DNA from: Paralithodes platypus
Taxonomy: Eukaryota > Arthropoda > Malacostraca > Decapoda > Lithodidae
DNA length: 64,000 nucleotides
NCBI GenBank assembly: GCA_032716605.1
Contig: CM064492.1
Location: 53,498,084-53,562,083 of the forward strand
Reading direction: 5' to 3'
Positions 11,152 to 21,885 of this stretch are shown in pieces. The notes under the pieces were generated by a model. It was not told where the DNA came from. It made no database searches and saw nothing but the letters and a program-made list of their open reading frames with translations. Position 1 is the first letter of the stretch. Each line of letters begins with the position of its first letter. The translations under genes were made by a program, and so were the position numbers.

Positions 11152-11378
11152 CCCTCACACATTCTTGACACAATTTTGAGCCTATTAGGAATACTTTAAA
11201 GCCTTTGTTACCATCAGGGGTATTTAGAAATCTTTAGTTTAGTTACTTTAACCTCTGCAGTTGTCTTTGAGTTAGCTGTGGGCAGAAAACTAATTTTGGA
11301 GAGGTAATTATAAGAGTTAGAGAACTCTATTTCTTATTGCTAATCTGGCAACCTCTGCGTCATATGGTCGTGAGAGGG
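11152..11378. mobile_element. TTAA-flanked MITE, 227 bp
   Basis: The uninterrupted sequence at about 1530 reads ACACTTAAGTATTT. Here TTAA is duplicated (11148-11151 and 11379-11382) around an insert whose ends are CCCTCACAC and its inverted near-match GTGAGAGGG. The empty site in the first Gypsy copy makes the boundaries exact. Confidence 0.95.
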
Positions 11379-11873
11379 TTAAGTATTTGGGAGGGCAGGG
11401 GACGAGAGTGCTGGTATGGCCGGCATAGAGGGTAGTAGCCAATCTTGCACGGCTGGTTACCTCCTCGAGCAGGGGTCCTGGGTTTAGGCCTGTTTACGTA
11501 ATTCGAACAGGGTTCCTAGGTCCAGGCCTGTTTACGTAATTCGAGCAGGGGTCCTAGGTCCAGGCCTATGTATGTAGCTCGAGCAGAGGTTCTCGGTTCA
11601 GGGCGCTAGGCAGCAGACGGGTAGCCCTTCAGTAATCCGGTAGGTGCTACGTCAGGAGACACTCTCGAGGGGCAGGGGGGTGGAGGCTGGGGCAGACCGA
11701 AACACTTTCCTAATAGCCTGATCCGAAGGGTTAGACTGAGAGGGCGATGATGGTTTGCATACTTTCCTCAGGTTTTTCTGAGGTCCTATGCTAATTTATT
11801 CTTGATTCAGGTGTCAATGAACTCGGGGAAAAAGGGGTATTGAGAAGAGAGGAAAAGTAGTTGTTGTGAGGTA

Positions 11874-12213
11874 CAGTTGGTCAAAGTTCCAGCTGACCCA
11901 CCCTAGATCTGGGGCTCGCAGAATTAGCTGGCAATACTGGTGTAGTTGCCAATCAGTGAATATAATAACTTTAATATTTAAGCAAATCTACAAACTTTGG
12001 GTGAATGTTCGGGATCATACATAGCGATGTATGCATTTTTATTTGAGATAGGCTTACTTTCCCTTGTTTAGTATATGTTCTAACAATGATATAGACGAAA
12101 TCAGATCTTCCAATCCCAATCTTTGTAAGATAAACCTCCTTCCTACACCAGTATTGCCAGATACTTCTGCGAGCCCCAGAGGAGGGTGGGTCAGCTGGAA
12201 CTTTGACCAACTG
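11874..12213. mobile_element. Tc1/mariner-type MITE, 340 bp, ~70-bp inverted ends
   Basis: Inserted at a TA that is duplicated (11872-11873 and 12214-12215) relative to the empty site near 2030 of the first copy. Ends begin CAGTTGGTCAAAGTTCCAGC, and the two ends match over about 70 bp with few differences. CAGT termini and TA duplication are the Tc1/mariner hallmarks. No transposase is encoded. Confidence 0.94.
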
Positions 12214-12442
12214 TACATATACATTCTAGCCTTGGAACTCAGGTATTATAATATGGGCCTGGTTCCAAGGTAATATTACAATATTCATTGGGGTAACTGG
12301 AAGGTCCAGGGTTGCTGTGAAAAATGGAAAACACTTAAGGCTTATAATGCGGCAACTGTCTTGCAGGGCTTCTAATTATCTTAGTACATATATATAGAGG
12401 ATTGTGCCTGTATCCTCGGGAGCATGGAGTTGTCAGGCACTA

Positions 12443-12838
12443 TCAGGTCCATTTGTCCCTGTAATATTCGGGGCGCTGGTGAGTAGATTGCATAAGGGAG
12501 TGTTCATCATACTCCAAATCTGGCGGAATAATACAGGGAGCGTCACTTCTGGTGGAGGCTACGTAAAAGGAGGGTTCTAATTGGTGGTCCCAGGGCGGTT
12601 GTGGTTGGCTGAGAAACACGGCTTGTGACTGGCTGAGAGGGCACTCCATTCTCTTGGAGGGCTGCTGGCGTGAGAGAGAACTGTGAGGTGGACGGCTGGG
12701 CATGGCCAACTCAGGTAGATTCCGGTGAACTCGGAGGGGGAACTCGGGTAAATGTCCTCGTTGTCTGTCCTGGGGTTTTGAGGTCACCTGTGTGGTTATG
12801 CTGGCCACTCGATGTATCGTTGGTTTATGGCCCGTCAT
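12443..12838 (-). pseudogene. Duplicate of the Gypsy pol C-terminal tail
   Basis: A 131-residue frame repeating the tail of the ORF at 2257-4101 (THRVASITTQV-type sequence, then PELAMPSRPPHSS and DLEYDEHSLMQS), with a nine-residue insertion from the 27-bp local duplication. Its upstream portion is missing because the fragment ends at 12842. It is non-functional by itself. Confidence 0.85.
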
Positions 12839-13214
12839 CTCAAAAAGACTATTAGGGAAACATATAATGAACTGGATATAGATTGGTATATTGATATTGA
12901 ATGGCTTGAATATTTTATATACCTTCTATCCTTATAGTATATGGGTTTATTAAAGGCCAGTATATCTTCATCATGTATATTATGATGGGCTGTACAGTGA
13001 CTTATACAAATTCGCGGACCCCCTTCCCCACTATGTTTTTCTTTATGCAAATATTACTATCTGGATTGATGTTTGGATGGAACTTGCTTTTCAATAAGTA
13101 GTGTGAATAGTTTTGTAGGTGATCTATACAACATTATATTCATATCTTCGTTACCAGAGATATGCTTTCATAATTAGAAGTAGGTGAAGTGCAGGAATTT
13201 TTAAAGTGAGTGTA

Positions 13215-13424
13215 CAGTTGGCCAAATAAGACGTGTCGCCGCTGTCATTACGATTTGCTCTCTGTGTGCTGTATTAATGTCTGTCGGATGTTGACTAGGG
13301 TGTGTATAGATAGGAACATGTGTGTATATCTCACTCGAAACTATGAATTAATGCTTAGATAATGCTGATACCAATAATTGATCGAAATATACTTAGTGCC
13401 GCGAATCACTTATTTGGCCGACTG
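13215..13424. mobile_element. Tc1/mariner-type MITE, ~210 bp
   Basis: TA at 13213-13214 and 13425-13426 flanks ends beginning CAGTTGGCCAAATAAG and, inverted, CAGTCGGCCAAATAAG. Similarity of the ends extends to about 30 bp. No ORF. It is related in terminal form to 11874-12213 but different in interior sequence. The flanks 12843-13212 and 13427-13728 show nothing I recognise. Confidence 0.88.
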
Positions 13425-13732
13425 TACATCAATATAAACGTCAGCTCAATGCTCCTGCAAGCACTAACACTCTTTCTCTATATCTCTCTTCCACAGGTAC
13501 GTCGTTGCCATATTGCCACCAACCCTTCGCTTTCATCTGGCAACACTGTACGGTCTAGTATATGTATGGTGCGTATGTATGGATGGAGCATATAGTGAAA
13601 GTATTACGCACTGTATGAATTGTGTGTTCAAAGGTAACAAAGATTATACACATATAAAGTGTTTCAACCGTATAAGTGGTCACATTTGCACACTCAACCG
13701 ATTGAAATTCTTATGATCTTTGGTACAGTTAA

Positions 13733-13744
13733 GGGAAGTAACCT

Positions 13745-13791
<47 letters not shown>

Positions 13792-14293
13792 CCATTCGGT
13801 CCTATTCAGCTTACTGTTTTAAGAAATTTATTCCCATCCAGGTGTTGATTTTTTCTGGCGAGCGACAGCGAGCCAGCATTCTATGGAGAAATCCGGTTTC
13901 GCCGGACACATTTTTCTATTGAAAAATGTACAAATATAGCCAGCTGCCTAACACATTTATCGTATAAATACGATTATAGCTTATAGATATTTAACTTCCA
14001 TTGATAGTTTATTATTATGTTCTCTCCACCAACCAACTTTACTCCTAAACTCGATTAATGAAATTAACAAACACATGTGGCAGTCCGGGGATTCGAACCT
14101 AGGATGCTCACATCGAAAATCAACACACTTATGCATTGCACCACGAAGACAGTTATCCAAAATATGGTGGCTCGCTATCGCTCTACAGGTATATATCTAC
14201 ACTTGGATGAGGATAAACATCTTAAAACAGTAGGCTGAATGAGGCCAAATGAATGCAACCCAGGGAGAGAGAGAAAAAAGCAGGTAACCCCCC
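13733..14293. repeat. Foldback element with long inverted arms
   Basis: The left arm (13733-13900) and right arm (about 14160-14293) are inverted copies sharing ATTCAGC(C/T)TACTGTTTTAAG, the GAGCGA(C/T)AGCGAGCCA block and GTAACCTG near the ends. A poly-T run of about 43 lies at 13747-13789. The outer base is TTAA on the left (13729-13732). The loop carries a tRNA-like sequence. The same family recurs at 24940-25304. Confidence 0.8.
14079..14150 (-). other. tRNA-derived sequence (tRNA pseudogene or SINE head)
   Basis: Read on the minus strand it has a perfect B box GGTTCGAATCC and an A-box-like TGGTGCAATGC, with start-to-start spacing of 44 bases as in a tRNA. The anticodon position reads TTC (Glu). 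The acceptor, anticodon and T stems are mostly unpaired, so this is not a working tRNA. It sits in the loop of the foldback element. Confidence 0.6.
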
Positions 14294-14417
14294 TTACGCG
14301 TTCAATATTGACAATGTCGATATTCATCTGAAATTCTCTTACGAAGTATGCCCTAGAACCCAACTCACAAAACCTGCACGAATTTCCGTTTGTTTGTGTT
14401 ACATAAGGATAGTTTAA

Positions 14418-14840
14418 CCCCTTCACCACCGAGGATATCTTTTGCGTTCTTTCAGATATACTTATATGATTTTATGAAGCTTTAGAAGAATCTGTGGTAT
14501 AGGTAGCGCCAACGAACGTGACCATAATCTTGACCCCTTAACTTCTTATAACTCAAAATGAATGAAAGCAATCGGGCTAAGGTTTCTATTATTTGGGAAG
14601 AGTCCACCAGGAAATAGGTGTGGATATTTACAGCCAGTTTGCTCTAGGCACTTTTGAGTTACAGAGAGGTCAGGGATCAAGATTATTGTCAAGTTCGTTG
14701 GCGCTACCTTTAGTAAAAACGGGTAGGCCTAATTGAGATAGCTTGACACATTTTAACAGCTCTACATCTTTACAAAGGTGCAACAATCGTCAAATAATTA
14801 CCAGAATATATTTAGAAAGTCGACACCGGTAAAGAAGGGG
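14418..14840. mobile_element. TTAA-flanked palindromic MITE, 423 bp
   Basis: TTAA at 14414-14417 and 14841-14844. Ends are CCCCTTCACCACCG and, inverted, CCCCTTCTTTACCG. Internal arms such as GGTAGCGCCAACGAACGTGA and its complement further right show that nearly the whole element can fold on itself. It has no ORF. Confidence 0.88.
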
Positions 14841-14844
14841 TTAA

Positions 14845-15411
14845 TGCTATATTCGTGTCTGTGATTATCAAATGACGATAAATTGCCATGGCTACATCTG
14901 GCATACTCTGTCATTACGATGACTGTGTAGCGAAATGGGTTGTTAATTAAGAACACTTGGCAGCTGAGGGGGGATGGGCGTATTTATTTGGTCTTTTTTT
15001 ATCTGTTTATTATTTGTTTAGTTTTCTCCATAGACTTCCATCAAGCTTAAGAGGACTCCCCCCCCCCCCCCCCCACCCTCCTTCAAGATAAATGTGTACA
15101 TTTTTCGATAGAATAATGTCCCGGCCAAAGGTCGGTTCCTCCTAAATTACAGGCTCGTTTTCGCTCGCCAGGAAAATAATAGACAGCTAAATTTCACGAA
15201 AGGTCTTAATATTGACAAAGAAACGGGGCGAAAAGTTTTAAAATCGCCAAACTAATGTGTCGAACGTCTTAAAATTTGAAAACCAAAGGGGCTAAACATG
15301 AGGGTAAAGGGGGTCCAGAAAAAGCGACTACCTTGCCATTAATATGGTGCAGAGGGAGTTTCATATGTGTCCATTATGTATCGACAAATCATATATACAG
15401 TATATATACAG

Positions 15412-15453
<42 letters not shown>

Positions 15454-15889
15454 ACCGGTATAATTATACAGTATGCATCTAGACAAAAACACTAATAATG
15501 AACCTAATTAATGAAACCTGACCAAATTCAATTTAGAATAGGCATGCTTTGCTAGGTTGGTTGGCTGAGTTACGTTTTATGTTGAATTTGAATATTTGAT
15601 AAGAGTTAACATTTCACTGCCTGTATTGAAGCCCTGGGTCCCGATACTCAAAAGACATCTAGGAATTAGTATCCTCCTATGATCGTCGTATCCTGACATC
15701 TGGCATCGTAAATCTCGCTCCAACAATGCTCACGGTATGTTATGACGATATGAGTATACAACCCCTTGATATACAGTATATGATAATTATATGATGGATA
15801 TTGTAATTATGGGAACAGTATGACGTTTGAGGCACTTACAAAACTGTCAACTTGCACTTACACAATGGTAAAACAAAAAAGTCATTCAA
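14845..15889. other. Non-coding stretch with homopolymers and a foldback fragment
   Basis: Contains poly-C at about 15059-15074, a fragment of the foldback family at about 15097-15182 (GTACATTTTTCGATAGAA and CTCGCCAGG), and a (TA)n/(TG)n run at about 15395-15455. No gene is seen. Confidence 0.7.
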
Positions 15890-16097
15890 CCCTTTGAGTA
15901 CCAGCGACGTGTGTTATATTTTATTCTAGCTATATTTAGAAGATATTATGCAGCTTGGGAAGGATCTCTGGTAGGTAAAAGGGTTGGTTGAGATAGTTTA
16001 AAGCCCTATTACTGCTAGAGGTCGTTCCTAAGCTGAATAAAATCATCTAATAGTTGCCAGAGTATGATAAAAAAGGACGCCCTTGGTACTCTATGGG
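15890..16097. mobile_element. TTAA-type MITE, degenerate flanks
   Basis: Ends CCCTTTGAGTACC and, inverted, CCCATAGAGTACC. Flanks are TCAA and TTGA in place of TTAA. The interior shares the AGCTTGGGAAGGATC and CTAATAGTTGCCAGA words with other copies of the family. Confidence 0.72.
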
Positions 16098-16368
16098 TTG
16101 ATAAGAGGGTTCCTTCATGCGTCGTATGTCTCACCGAGGTCCTAACTTTGCGACCAGTTATTGAGTAGCCGGTTTAAAAAAAAAAAAAAAAAATGGTTAG
16201 AGTCCCCCGGTGGTGTAAAATAACTGGCTGCTGCGGTCTGGTAACACTGACAAGAGAGAAAACAATATAAAAAATGGAAGGGAAATTGGCGAGGCTGGGA
16301 TGGATTTGTGTTGCGGTGGGGGTTGGTAACACTGACGGCCCTCTTTTGTGCGGCTCGGGATTGGCAAC

Positions 16369-16410
<42 letters not shown>

Positions 16411-16661
16411 GGGGAGGGGATTGGAGAGGGGCAAAAAGTGACCATTCAGTGTTATTTTATTTTTTATTTTTTATTTTATTTTTTTATTTTATTTATTTGG
16501 ATTTTTTATAGACTGTTTTTGGCTTCGGATCTTTTTTGTGTTTTATGTTTTTTTCCCTTGCATTTTTGTTAAGCTATTTTAGGTTATATGGAGCTTTTGT
16601 TTGTGGGATTTTCTTTGGTTTGGGTTGTGGGTGGGTGGGTGGGTGTGTGTGTGTGTGTGTA

Positions 16662-16696
<35 letters not shown>

Positions 16697-17186
16697 TAGA
16701 TAGTGGCTAAAGTAAAAAAGTAGCCATGGAATTATTCCTTTCTGTTATTTTCAGTTTTTCTTTGTTTTAGGCTATTTTATGTTTTCAAACTTTGTGTGTG
16801 TTTTATGTGTATGTGGGTTTTGCTTTAGTTTGTTTTGGTTTGATGTTTGTGGTGATGTAATGTAAGTTCAGTGTTGTATCTGTTTGTAAATAAGTGAATG
16901 AAGGAAAGCGTATGTTTGTGAGACAGAAAGAGTGTGTTTATGTGGGTGTGCGAAAGAGAGCGAGAGTGTGTGTGCGTGTGTGAGGGAGAGAGAGAGCTAG
17001 TGAATGTGTGTGTGTGAGAGAGAGATAGTGTGTGTTTGTATGTATGTATGTATGTATGTAAAGTATGTGTCCTGTTATGAAGTCTGTCTGGGCATAAATA
17101 TTCTTACTCCCCTGTATTCGATTACCGCCTCTTGAATACCACACGGTAATCCATTTAGCTTTCACCGAGTATCCTGCATGAATTTA
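16098..17186. repeat. Simple-sequence region
   Basis: Poly-A near 16174-16192, (GA)n at about 16373-16409, T-rich blocks to 16560 and a (GT)n run at about 16645-16693, with GT-rich sequence continuing to 17060. No gene is seen. Confidence 0.8.
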
Positions 17187-17391
17187 CCCGTTCAGTACCA
17201 GTTCCGTCCTTTTCATTTTATACTGGCTAATAGACAATTGTATTCAGTTTAAGAAGGAGCTTAATGAATTAACAGGCTTCGAACTATCTTTAAGCATTTA
17301 TTTGTTGCTACCACAGAGCCTTCGTAACTGCACACAATCGTCTTAATGTAGCTAGAATAAAATTAAAAAGACGTCGCCGGTACAGAAGGGG
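17187..17391. mobile_element. TTAA-type MITE, 205 bp
   Basis: Ends CCCGTTCAGTACC and, inverted, CCCCTTCTGTACC. TTAA flanks the right end (17392-17395) and TTA the left. The interior carries ACAATCGTCTTAATG and AAGACGTCGCCGG, as in the copy at 62293. Confidence 0.75.
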
Positions 17392-17395
17392 TTAA

Positions 17396-18190
17396 AGGAT
17401 TACTAAGGTATTTTGTCATATGGTGAAATAATCACAATGAAGAATATCCTTTATATATAACCTTCTCTTTGGGTAATATTGTTCATGGTATTGAAACAAG
17501 TTCATTGTCGTGTTAGTACATTCAGAATTATTATGCATTTATGCTTTTTTTTCGGGATAATTTTGGACGATTTAATTTTATTCAGACATTTCTAGAACTC
17601 AAACTGGTAAAAACTATAGGAATGAACCTTTTTGTTATGCCAGGGTTTTTACCGGGGTTTTATTGGTGTTGGTTAGGTTCTACTCGACTGGAGAAGTTAA
17701 AGTCACACAACACATGCACGAAAGTCGTAAAGGGTAAAATATAACACTAAGTACATCTATAAATTATTTTTAATACTCACTTAACAATATAACATGAACA
17801 ATTCCCTTTACACTGATACATACAAATATATAATAGTCCTAGCACGGACGAGGATCCACGAGGTAACTGTGAATACACTAAGCGCTCTTTCACTTGAATT
17901 AATTAGAATTATACACCTTAGGTACACTGGTGTAGGAATTAATTATCACTTTATCTTTAGCCCTCTCTTCTTGTCTTAATCAAAGAGATACACCTGGGTC
18001 GCGCTGGTGTAATAATTTAGTAGAGCTATACACTTAACTCTTGTGCACTAGTATGACTTGAAGTGATACACCGGGGCCGCACTGGTGTACAAATTAAAGA
18101 TAACCTCTGTAGCACTCCTAGTCTAACACTCTGTAGATCTGAAGATGCAGGCACAGGAGGGGATGAAGTGAGAGTCGCCGAGCCCTTTCG
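17396..18190. other. Non-coding, with three ~75-bp repeats of a GATACACC..GGTGTA motif
   Basis: Three copies of a TACACC-(~11 bases)-GGTGTA inverted pair occur between about 17917 and 18090, spaced roughly 70-80 bp, each followed by AATTA-rich sequence. Otherwise nothing is recognised. Confidence 0.5.
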
Positions 18191-18277
18191 TCTTCGATAG
18201 GAGAAATGACAGAAAATGATTTAGAAATGTGCAGTACATTAAATAGTGAATTTCTTTCCGTTTTCACTAATTAAAAT

Positions 18278-19854
18278 TTGGCACAGTTTCCAGAAGTCCG
18301 TAAGGTATATAGCGATAGTATAGAAAATAGGTTAAGTACGGTTACTATAAGTAGAAATGATGTGCTTAAGGAAATTGACAGACTGAAACCTCATAAATCG
18401 CCTGGTCCTGATGAGGTATATGCTAGAGTATTAAAAGAATGTAGGGATGAGTTAAGTTACCCATTAACATTTTTATTTAACAAGTCATTGGAGACAGGTA
18501 TAGTTCCAGAAGCTTGGAAGCTTGCAAACGTAGTTCCGATCTTCAAAAAGGTGACAAATCAATAGCATCCAATTACCGTCCCATTAGTCTTACATCAATC
18601 ATAGGAAAGCTACTAGAGTCAATTAATGCTAGTAAAATTAGAAACCACTTAGATACATTTAATTTAATAAATTCTTCTCAGCATGGATTCACTCAGGGAC
18701 GTTCTTGCCTTACTAATTTGCTTAGTTTTTTCTCAGAGGTATATGAAGCAGTAGATAATGACAAGTCATATGATATAATATATTTAGATTTCAGTAAAGC
18801 TTTCGACAGAGTCCCCCATGAGAGATTGATGAGAAAGGTTGAGGCGCATGGAATAGGTGGGGCGTTGTTGGGATGGATTAGGTCATGGCTAATTGGTAGG
18901 AAGCAGAGAGTCAGCATAAATGGTACGAAGTCAGAATGGGGAGCAGTCAAAAGTGGTGTCCCCCAGGGATCTGTATTAGGTCCTCTGTTGTTTGTTATAT
19001 ACATAAATGACCTTGATTTAGGTATAACTAGTAGGATAAGTAAATTTGCAGACGATACCAAAATGGGGAGAACAATTGATTCAGATAGAGATATAGAGTG
19101 CCTCCAAAGGGATCTAGATACCTTACACGAATGGTCAGTAAATTGGCATATGAAGTTTAACATTGACAAATGCAAGGTATTAAAGATAGGGAAGATGCAT
19201 ACAAATGTTAAATATAAACTAGCTAATGTGGAATTAGAAAACTCGAATTGTGAGAAAGATCTAGGTGTGTTTGTTAGCAATGATTTGAAGCCTAGACAAC
19301 AGTGTATAAGCGTTCGAAACAAGGCAAACAGGATTCTCGGGTTCATCTCAAGGAGTGTGAGTAACAGAACTGCTGATGTTATCTTAAAACTTTACTTGTC
19401 ATTAGTGAGACCTCATATGGATTATGCTGTTCAATTTTGGTGTCCTTATTACAGAATGGACATAGATTCATTGGAGAGAGTACAACGTAGAATGACAAAA
19501 ATGATCCATAATATTAGAAATCTTCCGTATAAAGAAAGGTTGAAGAAATTAGGCTTACATTCGTTAGAGAGACGCAGAGTTAGAGGGGATATGATAGAGG
19601 TGTTCAAGTGGGTTAGTGGGATTAACAAAGGGGACATGACAAATGTACTAAAGCTCAATGATAGCGAAAGAACTCGTACCAATGGTTTCAAATTAGATAA
19701 ATTTCGTTTCAGAAAAGATATAGGCAAATATTGGTTTGGTAACAGAGTTGTAGATGGGTGGAATGGACTACCAAGTGCTATAGTGGGATTAAAAACGATA
19801 GGGAGCTTTAAGATAAAATTGGATAAGCATATGGACGAGAAGGGTTGGGTGTGA
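18278..19854 (+). pseudogene. CR1-like reverse transcriptase (frameshifted)
   Basis: Two frames (18278-18565 and 18514-19854) together cover RT and the C-terminal thumb region. Motifs: [71 protein letters not shown], the catalytic KFADDTKM, and later LVRPHMDYAVQFWCPYY with LERVQRR and RRRVRGDMIEVFKW. A single missing A in a run of A near 18545-18550, compared with the 38-41 kb copy, causes the break. The catalytic Asp pair is intact. The upstream endonuclease is absent through 5' truncation, so this copy cannot mobilise by itself. RT would prime on nicked target DNA. Confidence 0.93.
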
Positions 19855-20047
19855 AGGGGGATCAGCAGTGTTGGGCTAATCAGCGCTCTGCAGACCCCCG
19901 TAATCCTGCGTTAATCTCTAACCGTTTTGGTAAGATGATCCTCAGGGTATTAGAGTGTTGAGCCTATAATTGGGCTTTGTAATTGGGGTTGTGTGGGACA
20001 GGGATCTGCCTTGCTTAGGCCAATCGGCTTTCTGCAGACTCCCATTT

Positions 20048-20073
20048 TCTTATGTTCTTATGTTCTTATGTCT
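20048..20073 (+). repeat. (TTATGTTC)n 3' tail of CR1 subfamily A
   Basis: Three successive CTTATGTT units at the exact 3' end of the LINE. The minus-strand copy ends in the complementary repeats at 38096-38112. Confidence 0.85.
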
Positions 20074-20270
20074 AGTTCCGTCGAGCCGCTTAGGTGATCC
20101 TGCCGTGTGGTTGATGTAGATAGGGATACAGATGGATTAGTTGGTTTTGGGTCTTGAATGGTAGTTCCTTAATGTCATGACATAGGGTGCATACCATCGG
20201 ACTAACGCGAGTATGAACTAGGACATGTCCTGAGTTATGACTGCTCGTCTATCCTGACCTGATACAATCT
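20074..20270. other. Spacer between two CR1 copies
   Basis: No ORF or repeat recognised. Confidence 0.5.
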
Positions 20271-21721
20271 CACCTATAGTTCTAAAGGAAGCTAAGGATG
20301 AGCTCTCCAAACCACTGACATTGCTATTCAATAAATCCTTGCAGTCTGGAACTATGCCTAATCAGTGGAAGCTAGCCAACATAACACCGATATTCAAAAA
20401 AGGCAGCAAATCCCTACCCAGTAACTATCGTCCAATTAGCTTAACCTCAGTTGTATGTAAAATGTTAGAAACACTCATAAGAGACAGACTCGTAAATCAC
20501 TTAGAGGAAAATAACATACTTAAAGATACTCAACACGGCTTTCGTAAAAAACGTTCCTGTTTAACAAACCTCTTAGACTTATTCCACGATATCCTCACCC
20601 TCTACGATGAGGGTAAAGCTGTAGATATTATATACCTTGATTTTCAAAAGGCCTTTGACAAAGTTCCCCACAAACGTTTACTGCTAAAACTAAAAGCGCA
20701 TGGAATACAAGACGGTGTGTTGAAATGGATAGAAAATTGGCTCAGCAACATAAAGCAAAGAGTAGTCATAAACGGTAAGGCATCTAAATGGACCAATGTA
20801 AGTAGCGGGGTACCCCAGGGATCGGTACTAGGACCAATTCTCTTTCTAATTTACATCAACGACATAGATGAGGGTCTCACCTGTACAATCTCATAATTTG
20901 CTGACAATACAAAAATTGCAAATAGCGTACTCTCAAAAGAACAAGTTGACGATATGCAACACAATCTAGATAAGTTGTCATGTTGGGCCCAAATTTGGCA
21001 AATGAGTTTCAATGCGGATAAATGTAAAGTACTACATATCGGATACCAAAATGAGAAAGCAAACTATTCGATGAATGGCACTCAGCTTAAGAATGTAAAC
21101 AGAGAAACCGTTCTGGGAGTAACAATATCGAGTAACCTAAAACCGAGTCAACAATGTTCAGAAGTTGTTAAGAAGGCAAACAAAATAATTGGCTTTATAG
21201 GCAGATCATTTGAGCATAAATCCAAAGACGTTATCCTAACCCTTTACATTTCCTTAGTCCGCCCTCTTCTGGAATACTGCGTTCAATCCTGGTGCCCTTA
21301 TTACCAAAAAGATATAGACAAGCTAGAACGAGTTCACCGTAGAGTTACCAAAATTATACCTAGCCTAAAGAACAAACCAGACGAGGAGCGTCTTAAAGAA
21401 TTAAATCTATTTCCTTTAACCCAGCACAGATTAAGAGGCGACTTAATTCAAGTGTTCAAAATCATCAAAGGCATCGACAATATGAACTGTAGTAAGTACT
21501 TCACTATCGACCAATCTAATTACACGCGGGGAAACGGTTGCAAAATTATTGGTAAATCTTTTAACTCGCACGAATCTAAGAATTTCTTCTTCTATGGAGT
21601 TGTCAACTTATGGAATGGGCTTCACCGAGATGTTATAGACTACAGCACCCATGATTCATTTAAACTTCGCTTAGACAAATATCTCGCATCAAACCCGCGA
21701 CTGACTGCGTTTGTAAATTAA
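20271..21721 (+). pseudogene. CR1-like reverse transcriptase with stop and mutated active site
   Basis: An N-terminally truncated RT split in one frame at about 20896 by a TAA. Motifs: [67 protein letters not shown], then stop and FADNTKI, where FADD is expected. The C-terminal part is well kept: LVRPLLEYCVQSWCPYY, LERVHRRVTK, RLRGDLIQVFKIIKGI, GVVNLWNGLHRDVI. The nonsense codon and the Asp-to-Asn change are adjacent, and either would inactivate the enzyme. Both ORF pieces are in register, so the rest of the frame has survived well. The family makes target-primed cDNA; this copy is dead. Confidence 0.92.
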
Positions 21722-21885
21722 TAACTTTATTTTATCCTCCCTCAGTTACTAACCCATCCGTCCCCTACTAACTTCCTAATCCTGCCACGGACATTAGTTC
21801 CAGGGCAGTAGTTCCCTTTCCAATCTTTCCTTACCCACTCTGAGGTCTGTGTGGTCTGTGTATCTATGTAGCTCTATGTAGCTCT
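20271..21885 (+). mobile_element. CR1-like LINE, subfamily B, 5' truncated
   Basis: Begins inside the RT at about 20271 and runs through a 3' UTR to a ~10-bp tandem tail (CTATGTAGCT) at 21863-21885. The 3' UTR word GTCTGTGTGG and the following GTGTATCTATGTA are shared with the degenerate copy ending near 27597, defining a second subfamily. Confidence 0.88.

Larger units (their letters stand above)
11083..12842 (-). mobile_element. Second, partial Gypsy copy (3' internal region only)
   Basis: Homologous to 1468-2632 of the main element in the same orientation, after removing two inserted MITEs. Similarity starts immediately after CAACA on both copies and stops abruptly at 12842, where unrelated sequence begins. 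A 27-bp local insertion (about 12608-12634) distinguishes this copy. Confidence 0.9.
18193..20073 (+). mobile_element. CR1-like LINE, subfamily A, 5' truncated
   Basis: Collinear with the fuller minus-strand copy at 38096-41423 from the region just before the RT to the 3' end. The 5' break is near 18193. The 3' UTR (19855-20047) matches the other copy, and both end in an 8-bp tandem tail (TTATGTTC)n, here 20048-20073. A short-repeat 3' tail in place of poly-A is typical of CR1-clade elements. Confidence 0.92.

Noticed and set aside
14079..14150. Functional tRNA-Glu
   Set aside because: Acceptor, anticodon and T stems are mostly mismatched despite good A and B boxes.
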